The translations under genes and the position numbers were made by a program. From positions 1-64,000 of the forward strand of contig JALQPE010002394.1 in the NCBI GenBank assembly GCA_030407315.1: DNA of 64,000 bases, written 5' to 3'. The notes under the pieces were generated by a model. It searched no databases and was not told the DNA's origin. It was given only the letters and a program-made list of their open reading frames with translations. Shown here in pieces: positions 11,656 to 22,146 of the stretch; positions within the stretch are counted from its first letter, which is position 1; each line of letters begins with the position of its first letter. Origin of the DNA: Asparagopsis taxiformis (Eukaryota > Rhodophyta > Florideophyceae > Bonnemaisoniales > Bonnemaisoniaceae).

Positions 11656-12044
11656 TCACGCATGCAAACCGCACACCTCCACAACGATCCCGTCGACGAT
11701 ATCCAGCAATGCAAAATAACTATGAATATTCAACACACGCGACGCACTCCCAGCAATCCTTCTCAACACCGAATGATCCCGCAAACCAATCCCGACCGCG
11801 CAGATACAAACTCCTCGAGCTGAAACTCGTCCGCGTGAATCGATCCCGACCCGTCCAGTGCGAAACACGTTCACCTTGCACCCGTCCTGGATGACGACAC
11901 GTTGGCGCAGTCCGCGCCCGACCAGTAGCCCCGGAGCGGAACAGATTGGCAAAGTGGCTCCCGAGTGGCGCGCGGTGCAGCCCCGCGTCGCGCAGATGAC
12001 CGCGCTGGCAGAGAGATGGCCAGCGCGTGGTGCAGCAGCTTCAT
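11656..12044 (-). pseudogene. vWA secreted protein remnant with large internal deletion
   Basis: This is a broken member of the vWA family whose intact copies are at 28724-29431 and 47910-48614. From the putative ATG at 12044, one frame gives LLVGRGLRQRVVIQDGCKVNV. A one-base shift then gives the MIDAS motif CFALDGSGSIHADEF, and almost immediately the family C-terminus follows (ICAVGIG, LRRIAG, FALLDIVDGIVVEVCGLHA, stop at 11656). About 110 residues between MIDAS and ICAVGIG are missing compared with the intact copies. That includes the MIDAS threonine and the GDGRSN aspartate, so the fold and metal site are lost even without the frameshift. Confidence 0.75.
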
Positions 12045-12960
12045 GGCTGCTGTTGATGCGTTGGATGGGGATAGATGGCTGTGTTGTGCTGCCCTGTTTG
12101 GTTAAATACCGCGTGCAATGGGAGCGGAGATGTGCTTTTGCATGTTGGCCGATTGCGTTTTGATGAGTGCCGCGTCATGTTTGTGATGGGGAGAAATGCT
12201 TCCTTTGCGTGGATAGCGAGTCTTGGTGCATCATTATGTGCCGCGCGTGCTTTCCTGATGAAAGAGCCCTGTTGTCGCGTGGATCTGGATGCCGGGGTGG
12301 TGAAACGATCCCGTTTTGTCAAATGTGTTTGGTGCACGTCATGTGCGTATGACGCTTCTTGTTCAGTTGGTGCACACGTTGGTCGGTATCTCTATCGATT
12401 ATGCAGAAAGGCAAACTGCGCGCTGTAACAAACGCTGCGCAGATTGTTGCATGACAACGACAGCCATGTCGTCGATGGTTGTTTCAACGCGCCCCATGTA
12501 AATCACTGTCACCTTCTTCTACAAACGCATGCGTTATTTACACACAACTGTAATTGATCATAATCCAAATCTCTCGCTCATCACTCCGTTCGATTTATCG
12601 CCACAACGCTAGAGCCCCCGACTTGGCCTCGCCGATTCCCTTCAAGCTATGATGCGCACCTGTGACAACACAATCTTATTGGTCATCTATCCCACCCATG
12701 CCTCTGTACGCAATTCGAATCTCTCCGTCTTACATCATGCAATCGAGAAAAAGTCGCCGCGGTTTTACCCAACGATTACAGCATCACTCTGCCAAGCTCT
12801 AGCGACCTCGCCGGATGACCGACACCCGCGCAAATTGTACTCTAGATTGTAACGTCCTCTTTTACTCGTATCACACTATTGCAATCTCAAAATGACATAA
12901 AGATCCAACAGACATGAGCAACGTGTCCATTCGTCAAGTCTAAACTTGCGTTAAACTCGT

Positions 12961-13692
12961 TTAACGAGTCTCGAATCCGCACACTTCAAACACAATCTGT
13001 CCAACGATATCCAACAATACAAACACATCGTCAATCGCAAGAACTCGATCTGGTGATCCAGTGATCTGCTCGAGAACCGTAATATCCTGAAACCCGATAC
13101 CAATGGCACAAATGTCTCCATCATACATCTCACGGAATCTCTCCGCAATCGGAACAGGGTTTCCACCAAAGTTGGAGCGACCATCTCCGAACAATACAAT
13201 CTTATTGGCGTCTTCCAGACGGCGACGCAGATCGCGGATACAGAACCCGAGTCCGGCAGCAAATAAAGGTTCGAGATGCTCTGGGGCTCTCCAGGCCTTC
13301 GAGGGCCAACAGGAACGCATCGGCATCACTGGTGAGTCGGCTGATATCCTTATTTCCCAATCCGTATTGTGTGCCAGCAAACGCATTCAAACCAGTTCAG
13401 ACATAATGGCAGTAACTAATTGAACAAATTCAACCACCAATTGATACTCATCAGCAGGAATGGAGGCGCTACCGTCCAAAGCAAAGCACACGTTCACATT
13501 GCACCCGCCCATGTTCACGACGTCCTGTCGAAGTGAAGCAGCGATTCGAAGCATTTCCGGGGTTGCAAACAACGAGCCATCGGGGAACAGGTTGACAAAG
13601 TTTGGCGCACCGGGTACCAAATTATTGGACGCTTGCGTTACAGCGATGAGAGAAAGAATGACAGACACAATCAGAGTTTGAAAATGCCTCAT
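12961..13692 (-). pseudogene. vWA secreted protein, two frameshifts
   Basis: The ATG at 13692 (MRHFQTLIVSVILSLIAVTQA) gives a signal peptide, then FVNLFPDGSLFATPE and the MIDAS motif CFALDGSASIPADEY. The frame breaks at about 13390, continues in another frame (TQYGLGNKDISRLTSDADAF) and returns to the first after about 13265 (GLGFCIRDLRRRLEDANKIV, FGDGRSNFGGNPVPIA, DICAIGIGFQD, LLDIVGQIVFEVCG). Its end is at 12961. It has a TATA box about 100 nt upstream. Length and order match the intact 235-residue copies, but it is more divergent. The two breaks are small indels around 13270 and 13390. Confidence 0.8.
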
Positions 13693-13790
13693 TTTGGGTT
13701 TCTGTGTTGTGGTTTGCTTGGGTTTGTTCGCGTGCGAGGTGCTAGTTGATACTGGATTTGTGTTTTCGCTTCCAACTGTTACTCCGCCAG

Positions 13791-13800
13791 TATTTATAAG
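13791..13800 (-). promoter_or_regulatory. TATA box of the frameshifted vWA gene
   Basis: The minus strand reads CTTATAAATA about 100 nt upstream of the ATG at 13692, the same spacing as in the intact vWA genes. Confidence 0.55.
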
Positions 13801-13824
13801 GATTTGTCTAAAGGAGAATGACAA

Positions 13825-16800
13825 CAGAATACCTGGCTAATAACAAGATTTCCGATGATAGCATACGAGTAAGGTGATGGGCGACATGTGCTTTCATGAA
13901 TTCAAAAGCGCCATCGGGGAAAAGCCAACCTCAGTACCATTGCTACTTTCTTGCGGACATACAGAGTTTTGACATCATACCATCGTTTATTGAAGCATTT
14001 GTTCTCAGACAAAACTTGATGAACAGGAGGCACATATCTTGTCACTTGCAAACAATAAAAAAGAACCTGCCCATGGGTCGCATGTCGAAACTCTCGCTGA
14101 GACGTGTTGTCCCCCCCACATAGCGTGTCAGAGCATACTCGCCCACAAATTCTTGCTCTACGCAGTATGCCAACCGATCATGGCTTACCCAGTCTAATCT
14201 CACATGTCAGAAAACATGTCAGTTGCAAAATATGGACAGATGGAGATGGGGTCACCAAGTCTCGATACTTTGATAATCACCGTTCACATGCTGCCGGACT
14301 GTCAAAGTGGAAAGAGTTGGTCTGTCTATGTATGATATTTCCTGGGGACATGATGTCACCCACAGATAGAACAACATCGATTTCTGTAATGATTCTGACA
14401 GAGAACGGCAAAAATTGCTCGCGTGAAGCACATTTGATAAGCAAAATGTGAAAGAGGCTACTCTCCCGCAGACAAGGGTGCACTCGCAAGTTTTACCGAA
14501 AGGAGTGAACGGTACAGCAATGTTGACACGCAAAACGTGGAAAAATAACATCAGGAAAGAAATTCAAGCTGTTTGGACATGTGGAATGGAGAGCACCACA
14601 TTGTTGACGTGGGGCTGTCTTTAGCGTGATGAAACAGGTTCATCGGAGGTACAAATCTATCAGGTGTTGACTCGGTGGTTTCTGATGAACATGCTTCATG
14701 TCGAGCACAAACGCTCTGTCTTGTGCCCCACGTAGCAATTACCTAGCTGGCCGCTACAGAAAAGTTGAACAAAAGCAGAATCGTTCTGCACGCATTGCAC
14801 CTTACTGTTCCCACTGAAGCCAGTGTCCAAATGAAGGGATGGAAGTGAAAAATATTGTTGACGTGGAGTGGAAGATATGTCAATTTCTATATGTGTGGTC
14901 TGCTTTCTCGTGGATGCAATGTTCGCCCACGTATCAGGGTTCTTGCAAAGGAGGATTCCCCATACCCTACGATTGATGGCTGCAATAGGACAGAACCGCC
15001 GGCATATTATTCATCGCCTTGTTGCAAGCATTTCATGTACAAGTTGGGTCAGCAAAGACGTGGCAGTGAGATTGTCATTCATTCGCTTAGCTCAAGAGGT
15101 GAGAACTCGTCATTTTATGTAAGCAGATATGATACCATATAATTTTTGCTGTCGACATGACTTGAACCGTATTGCCTTACTTTTCTACTCTCTTGACGTA
15201 CTGCTAGATATATTCTTATACCCAAAGCTTGAAAAGCGCCTCTCTGCGCAACTTTCCAAGACGAGCGGCAACACTTTGGTCGGCATACGCAACATACCGA
15301 CACAGCCGGTGTCACACCGATACTTTTTCGGGGGCCGAAACAAACGCAATATTATATAGGATGCTTTCCTCCACACACTCTTGCTTCGCCCTTCAGTATG
15401 TTACCAATTATCTACGGCTCAAGTTTGCTATTGCTACCAAAAAGCTGTTCATCCCTCTGAAAAACTTGCCTACCATACATACTTGCACGCACCGTACTGT
15501 ATTCCGGAATCTCCGGTTAGCCAGTCGGAATTGAGTGACGAGGATTGATTATTGCTGCCTTGAAGAGCATTGCCAGCTCCAACACGAGAGTGCCATATGA
15601 TTATTTATTCCAGTTTGTAAAGCCACATACGGTATATCGGGGATGCAGATTGTTGAATTGAGAATGTCACATACGTTGACGTAAGTATGATGACTATGAT
15701 GCTGTGATTGAAAGATTACACCAGTGCAAATTCTTGCACAAGTTGTAGTCGCAACGGTACAAGGATGACGAAGAATCTCATGTTGTGAAGTGCAATTGAT
15801 GATTGAACAACAGATATGCGAAACGCCTTTTCAGACTAGAGGCGCTCAAATTCTATAACGCCAATGTTGATATTTCGGCATGATGTTCTACGGAACTCAA
15901 AGCACACACGTAAGAGGATTATACAATAACGCATCCTGGCTGGTGGCTTGTGAACACGCCTACTGTAAGGGACATGCTGTCGCCGCTTCTACTGGCATTG
16001 TTAGTTACATGTTGCTTACGCACTACTTTCGCATCCAAGGCTACAGAGGGCTGAACCTGCTAGTCCAATCATTTCTTTCATGACTGCTGTATGTTAACAA
16101 TCTCTAGAGAGCCAATCGCCCCGCACAGGTTAATTCGCCACGACTTGTTAAATTCGTTACGCAGTATTTTTCTCCTTTACACACACACAAGACAAGGCAC
16201 CACATTCAACCCTCAATTCACTTTCAAATTCTCGTCTCAAGAGCTCGTTCCGGGTAACTGTTGAGGGGTTTGCAGCCGGCTGGAATGACAGGATTGTCGT
16301 ATCGTACATCGTCCTGGAGTCAATACTCCGAAGCCAACTTGCGAGTACCAACAAATTTAGTTCCATAGCGCCGAGCCAACGCATGAAAACCATTGGAGCA
16401 CACTGCATCAGCACATTCTACCAGACGTATGGTCCTCTTCGGATGTCTGCGATGGATTGGTTTTCGACGCTATTTCTGGCCTACTTCTAGCCACATGTTC
16501 CACCAAAGCGTGGAAGGCATCAGAATAGAACGGTCCTTGGACTCAACCAGGCACGGAAAGCGAGATTTGTGGCAGCGTTTGCTGCCATGGCTGGAATTAT
16601 TATCCATGAGAAAAACGGGATATATTAGGAACTGGAAGCAGGGGTGTAAGACGCGGCACTAACTATGAGATACAATGGGTTTGTCTAAGGAACCAGCAGT
16701 GCGTGGAATTAGTTGCTAGGGGCAAAGTGTTTTCAAGGTCCCTTCCTGAACTATGCCTTCTGGACAAGGGATATACCACAGCGACTGCAAGTTGAGCATA

Positions 16801-17700
16801 ATATTTTCAAAGAATAGCTTCTCCCACCGTTGGCGTCACAACAAGCATAGCAGCTGGGTACAATCCGAAGCTAGTTTCGAAAGCGGTCACGAATTGCAAA
16901 GCGCTAGACAGCTTTAGGACAATTTGTTAGAAACGTAGATACCAAAGGCAGAAGAGCTACAATGACTTCATCATGCTGATGGGACTTTCACGAGTTGTCG
17001 ACATCTTGTCGGACTAAATTGAGTCGACCAACAGTCGCGGCTGCTCGAGCTGTTGTCCTCGCATTATTCTGTCCTGGAAAATTCGTGGGAAGGACACTAA
17101 GGGTGTTGTCTGAAACCGTGACGCTGCAGATTACAAGGTATAATTGACCCGTGGAACAAACCCCCACGCTTACGCGTCGACGTAGAGGGTTTCGGAATGG
17201 CCGCTGGCGTTGCACATGGACTATACATCCAGATTGAACGAATTGTCCGTCACAGATAGAACGGGCGAGGGGGATGGAAAGATATCGTGAGAACTGCCGG
17301 TTGCGGAATATGTGGCGGCGCCTTTTTCTGCTGAGAATGAAATCTTCCAAAAGGAAACTATTTTAAAATAAGAAAATATTATAAAACTATTTTGAGGATT
17401 TTGTTTATTGCCGATCCCAATATGTCTGAAAATTTTAAGAACAAGTTTAAAACTGCAGTATTTCCATGCTTTTTCATACACTCTCTGATCCGGGAGCTGT
17501 CAGAGAAAGTGGATCCTCGTCCACTTATTCAAGGGTGTAAAAATGATATTGTGTTTGTAAGTCTGTCAGAGTTGCTGATGTCACGATGGTGGTTCGGGCA
17601 GATGTGTTTTCTTAGAAATGTGAAGGAGAACTGCTCGCTCGATGGTGACTATTCTGGTCCGATAGTGTCATGACGGAAACAAGGGTCTTCAGCACTTCGC
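13825..17700. other. 3.9 kb without recognised genes
   Basis: Only short, low-complexity or compositionally random open frames are present on both strands. No tRNA, LTR pair or conserved protein motif was recognised. The right edge is the target duplication of the MULE. Confidence 0.45.
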
Positions 17701-17711
17701 ACGACGGATTT

Positions 17712-18596
17712 ACTAGACTTTATTCGCCAGAGGATATTACACATACTGATTTGGGCGTGACTGGGAGGTAGCGCGGGGCGAGTGGACAGGTGTTGTTAGA
17801 ATTCAGTACGCACTTGAAACTCTGCTTCCAGTGTACTGGGATAGTGTACGAAATCCTGGGAAATATTTTGGTATGCAAACTTGGAATGTGCCAGCGAGCC
17901 GCCGCCGCCGCCGAAGAGGAACCAGGTTTTATCATACCGGCGACATTTAGAAACAGCTGGACATTCAAACTCCGGATCACACATAACACCGCCTCACAAT
18001 TGTACCTCGCTCCCGCCTGCGCTGTGTGCATCACAGCATCACGCCGCCTCCCACTTGCACACGCACGCCGCCTCGCAGCTGTACCTCGCCCCCGCCCTGT
18101 ACATCACAGCTTCAAGACGCCTCACAGTTGTAACTCACCGCCGCCTGCGCTGTGTGCACCGAAGCTTCACACCGCCTCCCACTTGCACACAGCCTCGCAG
18201 CTATACCTCGCTCCCGCCTGCACTGTGTGCATAACAGATTCACACCGCCTCCCACTTGCACACGCACACCGCCTCGCAGCTGTACCTCGCCCCCGCCCTG
18301 TACATCACAGCTTCACACCGCCTCTCACTTGCACACAGCCTCGCAGCTTTACCTCGCCCCCGCCTGCACTGTGTGCATCACAGCGTCACGCCGCCTCCCA
18401 ATTCCACACCGCCACGCAGTTGTACGCTGCGCCCCGCCTGTCTATCTGAACCTGCCAAACACCAAGCGCACTCAGCCTGCAACACTGCTCATCCCTTGTG
18501 TCGCACCACACCTACCAACCACCTGCACCGACTGTGGTTCGCTCTGTGCTGACAAACGGCAAAGCGTAAACTGGCTGGAAACGTTCTTGGCCGCGT
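17712..18596 (+). repeat. MULE left terminal inverted repeat
   Basis: It equals the reverse complement of 26599-27483 with no length difference; paired positions sum to 45195 throughout. From about 17989 to 18430 it contains about five head-to-tail GC-rich units of roughly 70-75 bp, with recurring words such as CGCCTCCCACTTGCACAC, GCAGCTGTACCTCGCCCCCG and CTGTGTGCATCACAG. A run of four GCC/CGC triplets lies at about 17900. Open frames in it are by-products of the repeat. Confidence 0.9.
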
Positions 18597-18673
18597 GTGT
18601 CGCCTTCCACCTGCACACTATCTAAGAATATTGGCTGTTTAATTGGGAGGTGTACTCAGTTGTTTTTTTGGTT

Positions 18674-18762
18674 ATGGGTGAGTTGGCTAAAGCTTCGAAC
18701 ATAGGTACAAGCAATCCAGGCGAATGGAACTGGAAAATACTGTTTCGGACATACTTCCCATC
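18674..18762 (+). pseudogene. MULE transposase, 5' segment split off by the retrotransposon
   Basis: The ATG at 18674 opens a frame that runs into the 5-bp target duplication at 18758-18762. It continues in the same frame at 24084 on the other side of the retrotransposon: the interrupted codon is completed by base 24084. This shows directly that the retrotransposon landed in the transposase coding sequence. It encodes only the first 29 complete residues. Confidence 0.75.
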
Positions 18763-19123
18763 TGAAACGAATGTGTATACGGGATAGCTGAGTGGTAGTT
18801 GTTTTCGTTGAATGATCGATGATGCCTCCGATCCCCCAAGACCGGAGTTGACCATGCCTTTTTTATACCACCATAGAATTGTAGTTCGATGTCGAACTAA
18901 TTCTAGAAAATACTAATCTAAATAAAATTATGTCATCAAAATAAATCTAACATGATGCCATCATGACATCACTCGATGACATAGCCAACTAGATACTTCT
19001 AGGCGTAACAGCAAGTTACTTTCTAGCAGCCTATAGTATATGAGTAAACTTAGTGTAACTTGTAGTGTCTAGAATACACTAGTTTATGCTGGCCATTGCT
19101 GGCATCAGCTTCAGTTCGTTACA
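18763..19123 (-). repeat. 3' LTR of the chromovirus (361 bp)
   Basis: Matches 23717-24078 along its full length except for a single-base length difference in a C run near 18870. On the plus strand it begins TGAAACGAA and ends TTCGTTACA, a short imperfect terminal inverted repeat with the usual TG...CA ends. Confidence 0.95.
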
Positions 19124-19140
19124 CTATTCCCCCCCTCACA
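19124..19140 (-). promoter_or_regulatory. polypurine tract
   Basis: In element orientation a purine run with seven consecutive G's directly precedes the 3' LTR. This is the position and composition expected of the plus-strand primer of reverse transcription. Confidence 0.8.
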
Positions 19141-19164
19141 CAGTTGATGTCCTCATCAACATAG

Positions 19165-22146
19165 TTATTCATCATGATATTCCGGTAGAATATTCTTCTT
19201 CCGGATGTATTCTAACCATATTCCAGTCTTCGTGCCATCTCTGTCTATGAAATCCCTCGTAGGTTGCCATGAAGCATCATGCGTAGGACTACCTTTCATC
19301 AAGGTTAGGAACTGATATCCTCGTCCTCTTTTTCTATGATTCAAGATCGCTTCAACCTCGATTTCATCACCTTCAATAGCAGGGACAGGGGCCGGTACAG
19401 GAGGTATTGGAGCAGCAATATCACTCGGTTGTTCTATATGAGGAATTGTGTGACTGACATTAACAACAGGATGAATCTTGATATGATCAGGAAGATCCAA
19501 CCTAACTGCATTTTTGCCAATCAATTCCTTCACAACAAACGGTCCAAAACGTCTTGCTGTCAACTTCTCCTTTTCCTGAGACTGGGAGTATGCATCCCTG
19601 AACAAAGACCTGTTAATCCATAACTTGGATCCCACCCTATAGTCTGGATCCTTGAACTTTCTGGAGGCATACGCACTCTGTGCTGCTTTCGCAATGTTGT
19701 AAGAGTACTTAGCATCTTCAAGAGAAGCTGTAAGCCGTTTCTTGAATTCCTCAACACTTTGCACAGGTATCTCATTTCCAGACACAAAGTCCAAAGGAGA
19801 CTTTGGAATCCATCCCAGGTCCAGCTCAAAAGGTGACATACCTAGATCTTCAGAAACAGCAGAATTGTAGGAAAATTCCAGTTTCCGTTTCTGAATCTCA
19901 TCTTCAGGAAAATCTCCTTCCATGGCTCTTACCACTGGTCCGAAGAACTGGTCATCATCATATCGGGTTACAATGTCCTCAAAATTGATTTCAGGTACTT
20001 CAATATTGCTAAATGAAGCATTTCGCCCAGTTATAACGTGAGGAGCCCTTGATAAAACATCACCCAATACATGAATCTTGCCAGGTTTGAGGGTTATCGG
20101 GAATATACCAAAGTTACCTAGAGTTTCCAACCATCTCGCTTCTTTTCGACTCAACTTGGCTTTCGAAAAGAAACTCTTTAGCACTTGGTTGTCTGTGAAT
20201 ATTTCAAATTCAACTCCTTCGAGGTAACATCGAAATCTTTCCAAGAAACAAATCAAAGCCAAAAGTTCTCGGTCATTCGCTGTATAATCTGCCTCAGTGG
20301 ATGATAACTTCTTTGAATAGAAGGCAATAACACGATCCTTCCCATTCTCGTCCAGCTGAGTTAGAGTACCACCAACAGCGAGCTGAGATGCATCAACATG
20401 ACCTCGGAAGGCCTTTCTCCAATCAGGTGCAACTAATATTGGAGCCTGAATCATTGCATCTTTCAACTTTTGGAAAGCTTCATCACAGATTTCATCCCAA
20501 TGTCCAATACCCTTTTCTTTCTTCGTCAGATCCGTCAATGGAGCCGCAATCCCAGAGAATTTCGGAATGAACCTTCGGAAAAACTGTAAGAGACCAAGGA
20601 AACTTCTCAACTCTGTCAATGATTTTGGTTTTGGCCAGGTTTTAAGGACGTCAACCTTTTCAGGATTAACCCTGATGCCGTCTCTACCAACCAAAAATCC
20701 CAAGAAGTCTATCTCTGTCTGAAAGAATTCACATTTCTTTGGAGAAACGTACAATTCATTTCTTTTCAGACGTTCCAATACAGTTTCCAAATTCCGAAAA
20801 TGTTCCTCTTCCGTCTTGCTGAATACTAGTAGATCATCCATGTAAACAACCAAGAAAACATCAATGTAATCATAGAAAATCTGGTTCATCAAGGTCTGAA
20901 ACGTTGCAGGAGCGTTACACAAACCCATAGGCATGACAAGATATTCGAACTGCCCATATTTTGTATTAAACGCTGTTTTCTCGATGTCTTCCGGATTCAC
21001 CCTGATCTGATGGAACCCCGTCTTGAGGTCTAGTTTTGAAAAATATTTTGATCCCCCAAGGCGATCAAACATTTCATCAGATCTCGGCAATGGAGCATTG
21101 TTCCTCTTCGTGATTCGATTCAAAGCTCGATAATCGACTACTCCACGAAGCTTGTCTTTCTCTTTGACAAAGAACAGAGGAGCTCCATAAGGTGACTTAC
21201 TTGATCTTATTTTTCCTTTCTTCAGCAGTTCCTCGACATATTCCTTAGCTGCTCTTAGTTCCGCGGGAGACAGCTGAAATAGAGGTCTCAGTGGAGGTTT
21301 AGCATCTTTCTGAACATCGATCGCGTGATCTACTGTTCGCTTGGGAGGAAGTCCATCTGGAAGATCACTTCTGAACACTTCCTGGTACTTTGTCAGTAAC
21401 TTCCCCAACCTCTCACTGTGTTTGGAACCTTTCATTCCCTGAATATTTTCCTTTTCGAACACTTGATACACTTCAAAGTCATTACTGTTCTTCCTGTTCC
21501 GTAACATTTTTCTGAATTTTCTCACTCCAAGATTCGTCACATGAATCCTTGGATCATCAGGATCTTTACAGGCGTGAAGCAACTGATGGCCACATTTCAC
21601 AATCCTTTTCTTGTAATCGATAACTGGATTGTGGGCGACATGCCATGGCATCCCCAAAAGAACATCATACCTACAATTGGCAACAACCCAATTTGATGTA
21701 TAGGTATGTGAACCCATATTCAATGTTCCTTTGATGATTACTTCAGATGCTTCTTCCGTGGAACCTTTTCGAGAGTGTGAGACTTGTATTTTCTCTTTCT
21801 GAATCATGAAATTTCCTCGAGATTTCTGCTTCCTCAGAAACTCGGCCCCTACTACGTTGGTATTGCATCCATCATCTTTCAATACTTTGACTGGTAATCC
21901 GTTCAACTTTCCATGGAAAACCAATAATGGATCTACTGGTATAGGGTCATCAGTAGTGATGCTTTCTTTCCCAACAATAGTATTTGATTCAGCTTCCAAG
22001 ACTCTCGGCTCTACACGGCCCTTCTCCTGCCTTGGAACAGCCCTTCCTGGCTTTTCTGGTCTCTTAACTTGCGCATCAGCGCATCGAACATTCACACTCT
22101 TTTCAGGTCCATCCTGAGCGTACAACTTGTTTTTTAGGAGGACCGA
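19165..22146 (-). CDS. pol: Pol: protease-RT-RNase H-chromodomain, integrase core missing
   Basis: There is no start codon. The frame is the same as gag and begins after one UAG (22147-22149), so it is most simply made by readthrough. Numbering residues from the TTG codon at 22125, a retropepsin-like protease has its active site at 84-86 (Asp-Asp-Gly where Asp-Ser/Thr-Gly is usual). RT spans roughly 270-480, with YMDD at 428-431. RNase H follows, with acidic residues at 578, 620 and 645. At 750/751 (nt ~19875) the sequence jumps from the linker after RNase H straight to the end of integrase (FSYNSAVSEDLGMSPFELDLGW), skipping the HHCC finger and the DDE core. The GPF/Y-like tail (RRFGPFVVKELIG) and a chromodomain (about 918-975, EAILNHRKRGRGYQFL) remain. 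The jump is in frame. The chromodomain would normally direct insertion to marked chromatin. Confidence 0.92.
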   Translation of the reverse strand, partial: SVLLKNKLYAQDGPEKSVNVRCADAQVKRPEKPGRAVPRQEKGRVEPRVLEAESNTIVGKESITTDDPIPVDPLLVFHGKLNGLPVKVLKDDGCNTNVVGAEFLRKQKSRGNFMIQKEKIQVSHSRKGSTEEASEVIIKGTLNMGSHTYTSNWVVANCRYDVLLGMPWHVAHNPVIDYKKRIVKCGHQLLHACKDPDDPRIHVTNLGVRKFRKMLRNRKNSNDFEVYQVFEKENIQGMKGSKHSERLGKLLTKYQEVFRSDLPDGLPPKRTVDHAIDVQKDAKPPLRPLFQLSPAELRAAKEYVEELLKKGKIRSSKSPYGAPLFFVKEKDKLRGVVDYRALNRITKRNNAPLPRSDEMFDRLGGSKYFSKLDLKTGFHQIRVNPEDIEKTAFNTKYGQFEYLVMPMGLCNAPATFQTLMNQIFYDYIDVFLVVYMDDLLVFSKTEEEHFRNLETVLERLKRNELYVSPKKCEFFQTEIDFLGFLVGRDGIRVNPEKVDVLKTWPKPKSLTELRSFLGLLQFFRRFIPKFSGIAAPLTDLTKKEKGIGHWDEICDEAFQKLKDAMIQAPILVAPDWRKAFRGHVDASQLAVGGTLTQLDENGKDRVIAFYSKKLSSTEADYTANDRELLALICFLERFRCYLEGVEFEIFTDNQVLKSFFSKAKLSRKEARWLETLGNFGIFPITLKPGKIHVLGDVLSRAPHVITGRNASFSNIEVPEINFEDIVTRYDDDQFFGPVVRAMEGDFPEDEIQKRKLEFSYNSAVSEDLGMSPFELDLGWIPKSPLDFVSGNEIPVQSVEEFKKRLTASLEDAKYSYNIAKAAQSAYASRKFKDPDYRVGSKLWINRSLFRDAYSQSQEKEKLTARRFGPFVVKELIGKNAVRLDLPDHIKIHPVVNVSHTIPHIEQPSDIAAPIPPVPAPVPAIEGDEIEVEAILNHRKRGRGYQFLTLMKGSPTHDASWQPTRDFIDRDGTKTGIWLEYIRKKNILPEYHDE

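Noticed and set aside
17790..18449. 219-codon open frame in the left MULE TIR and its mirror at 26746-27405
   Set aside because: Both are by-products of the GC-rich tandem units. They exist on opposite strands because the arms are inverted repeats. No protein motif.
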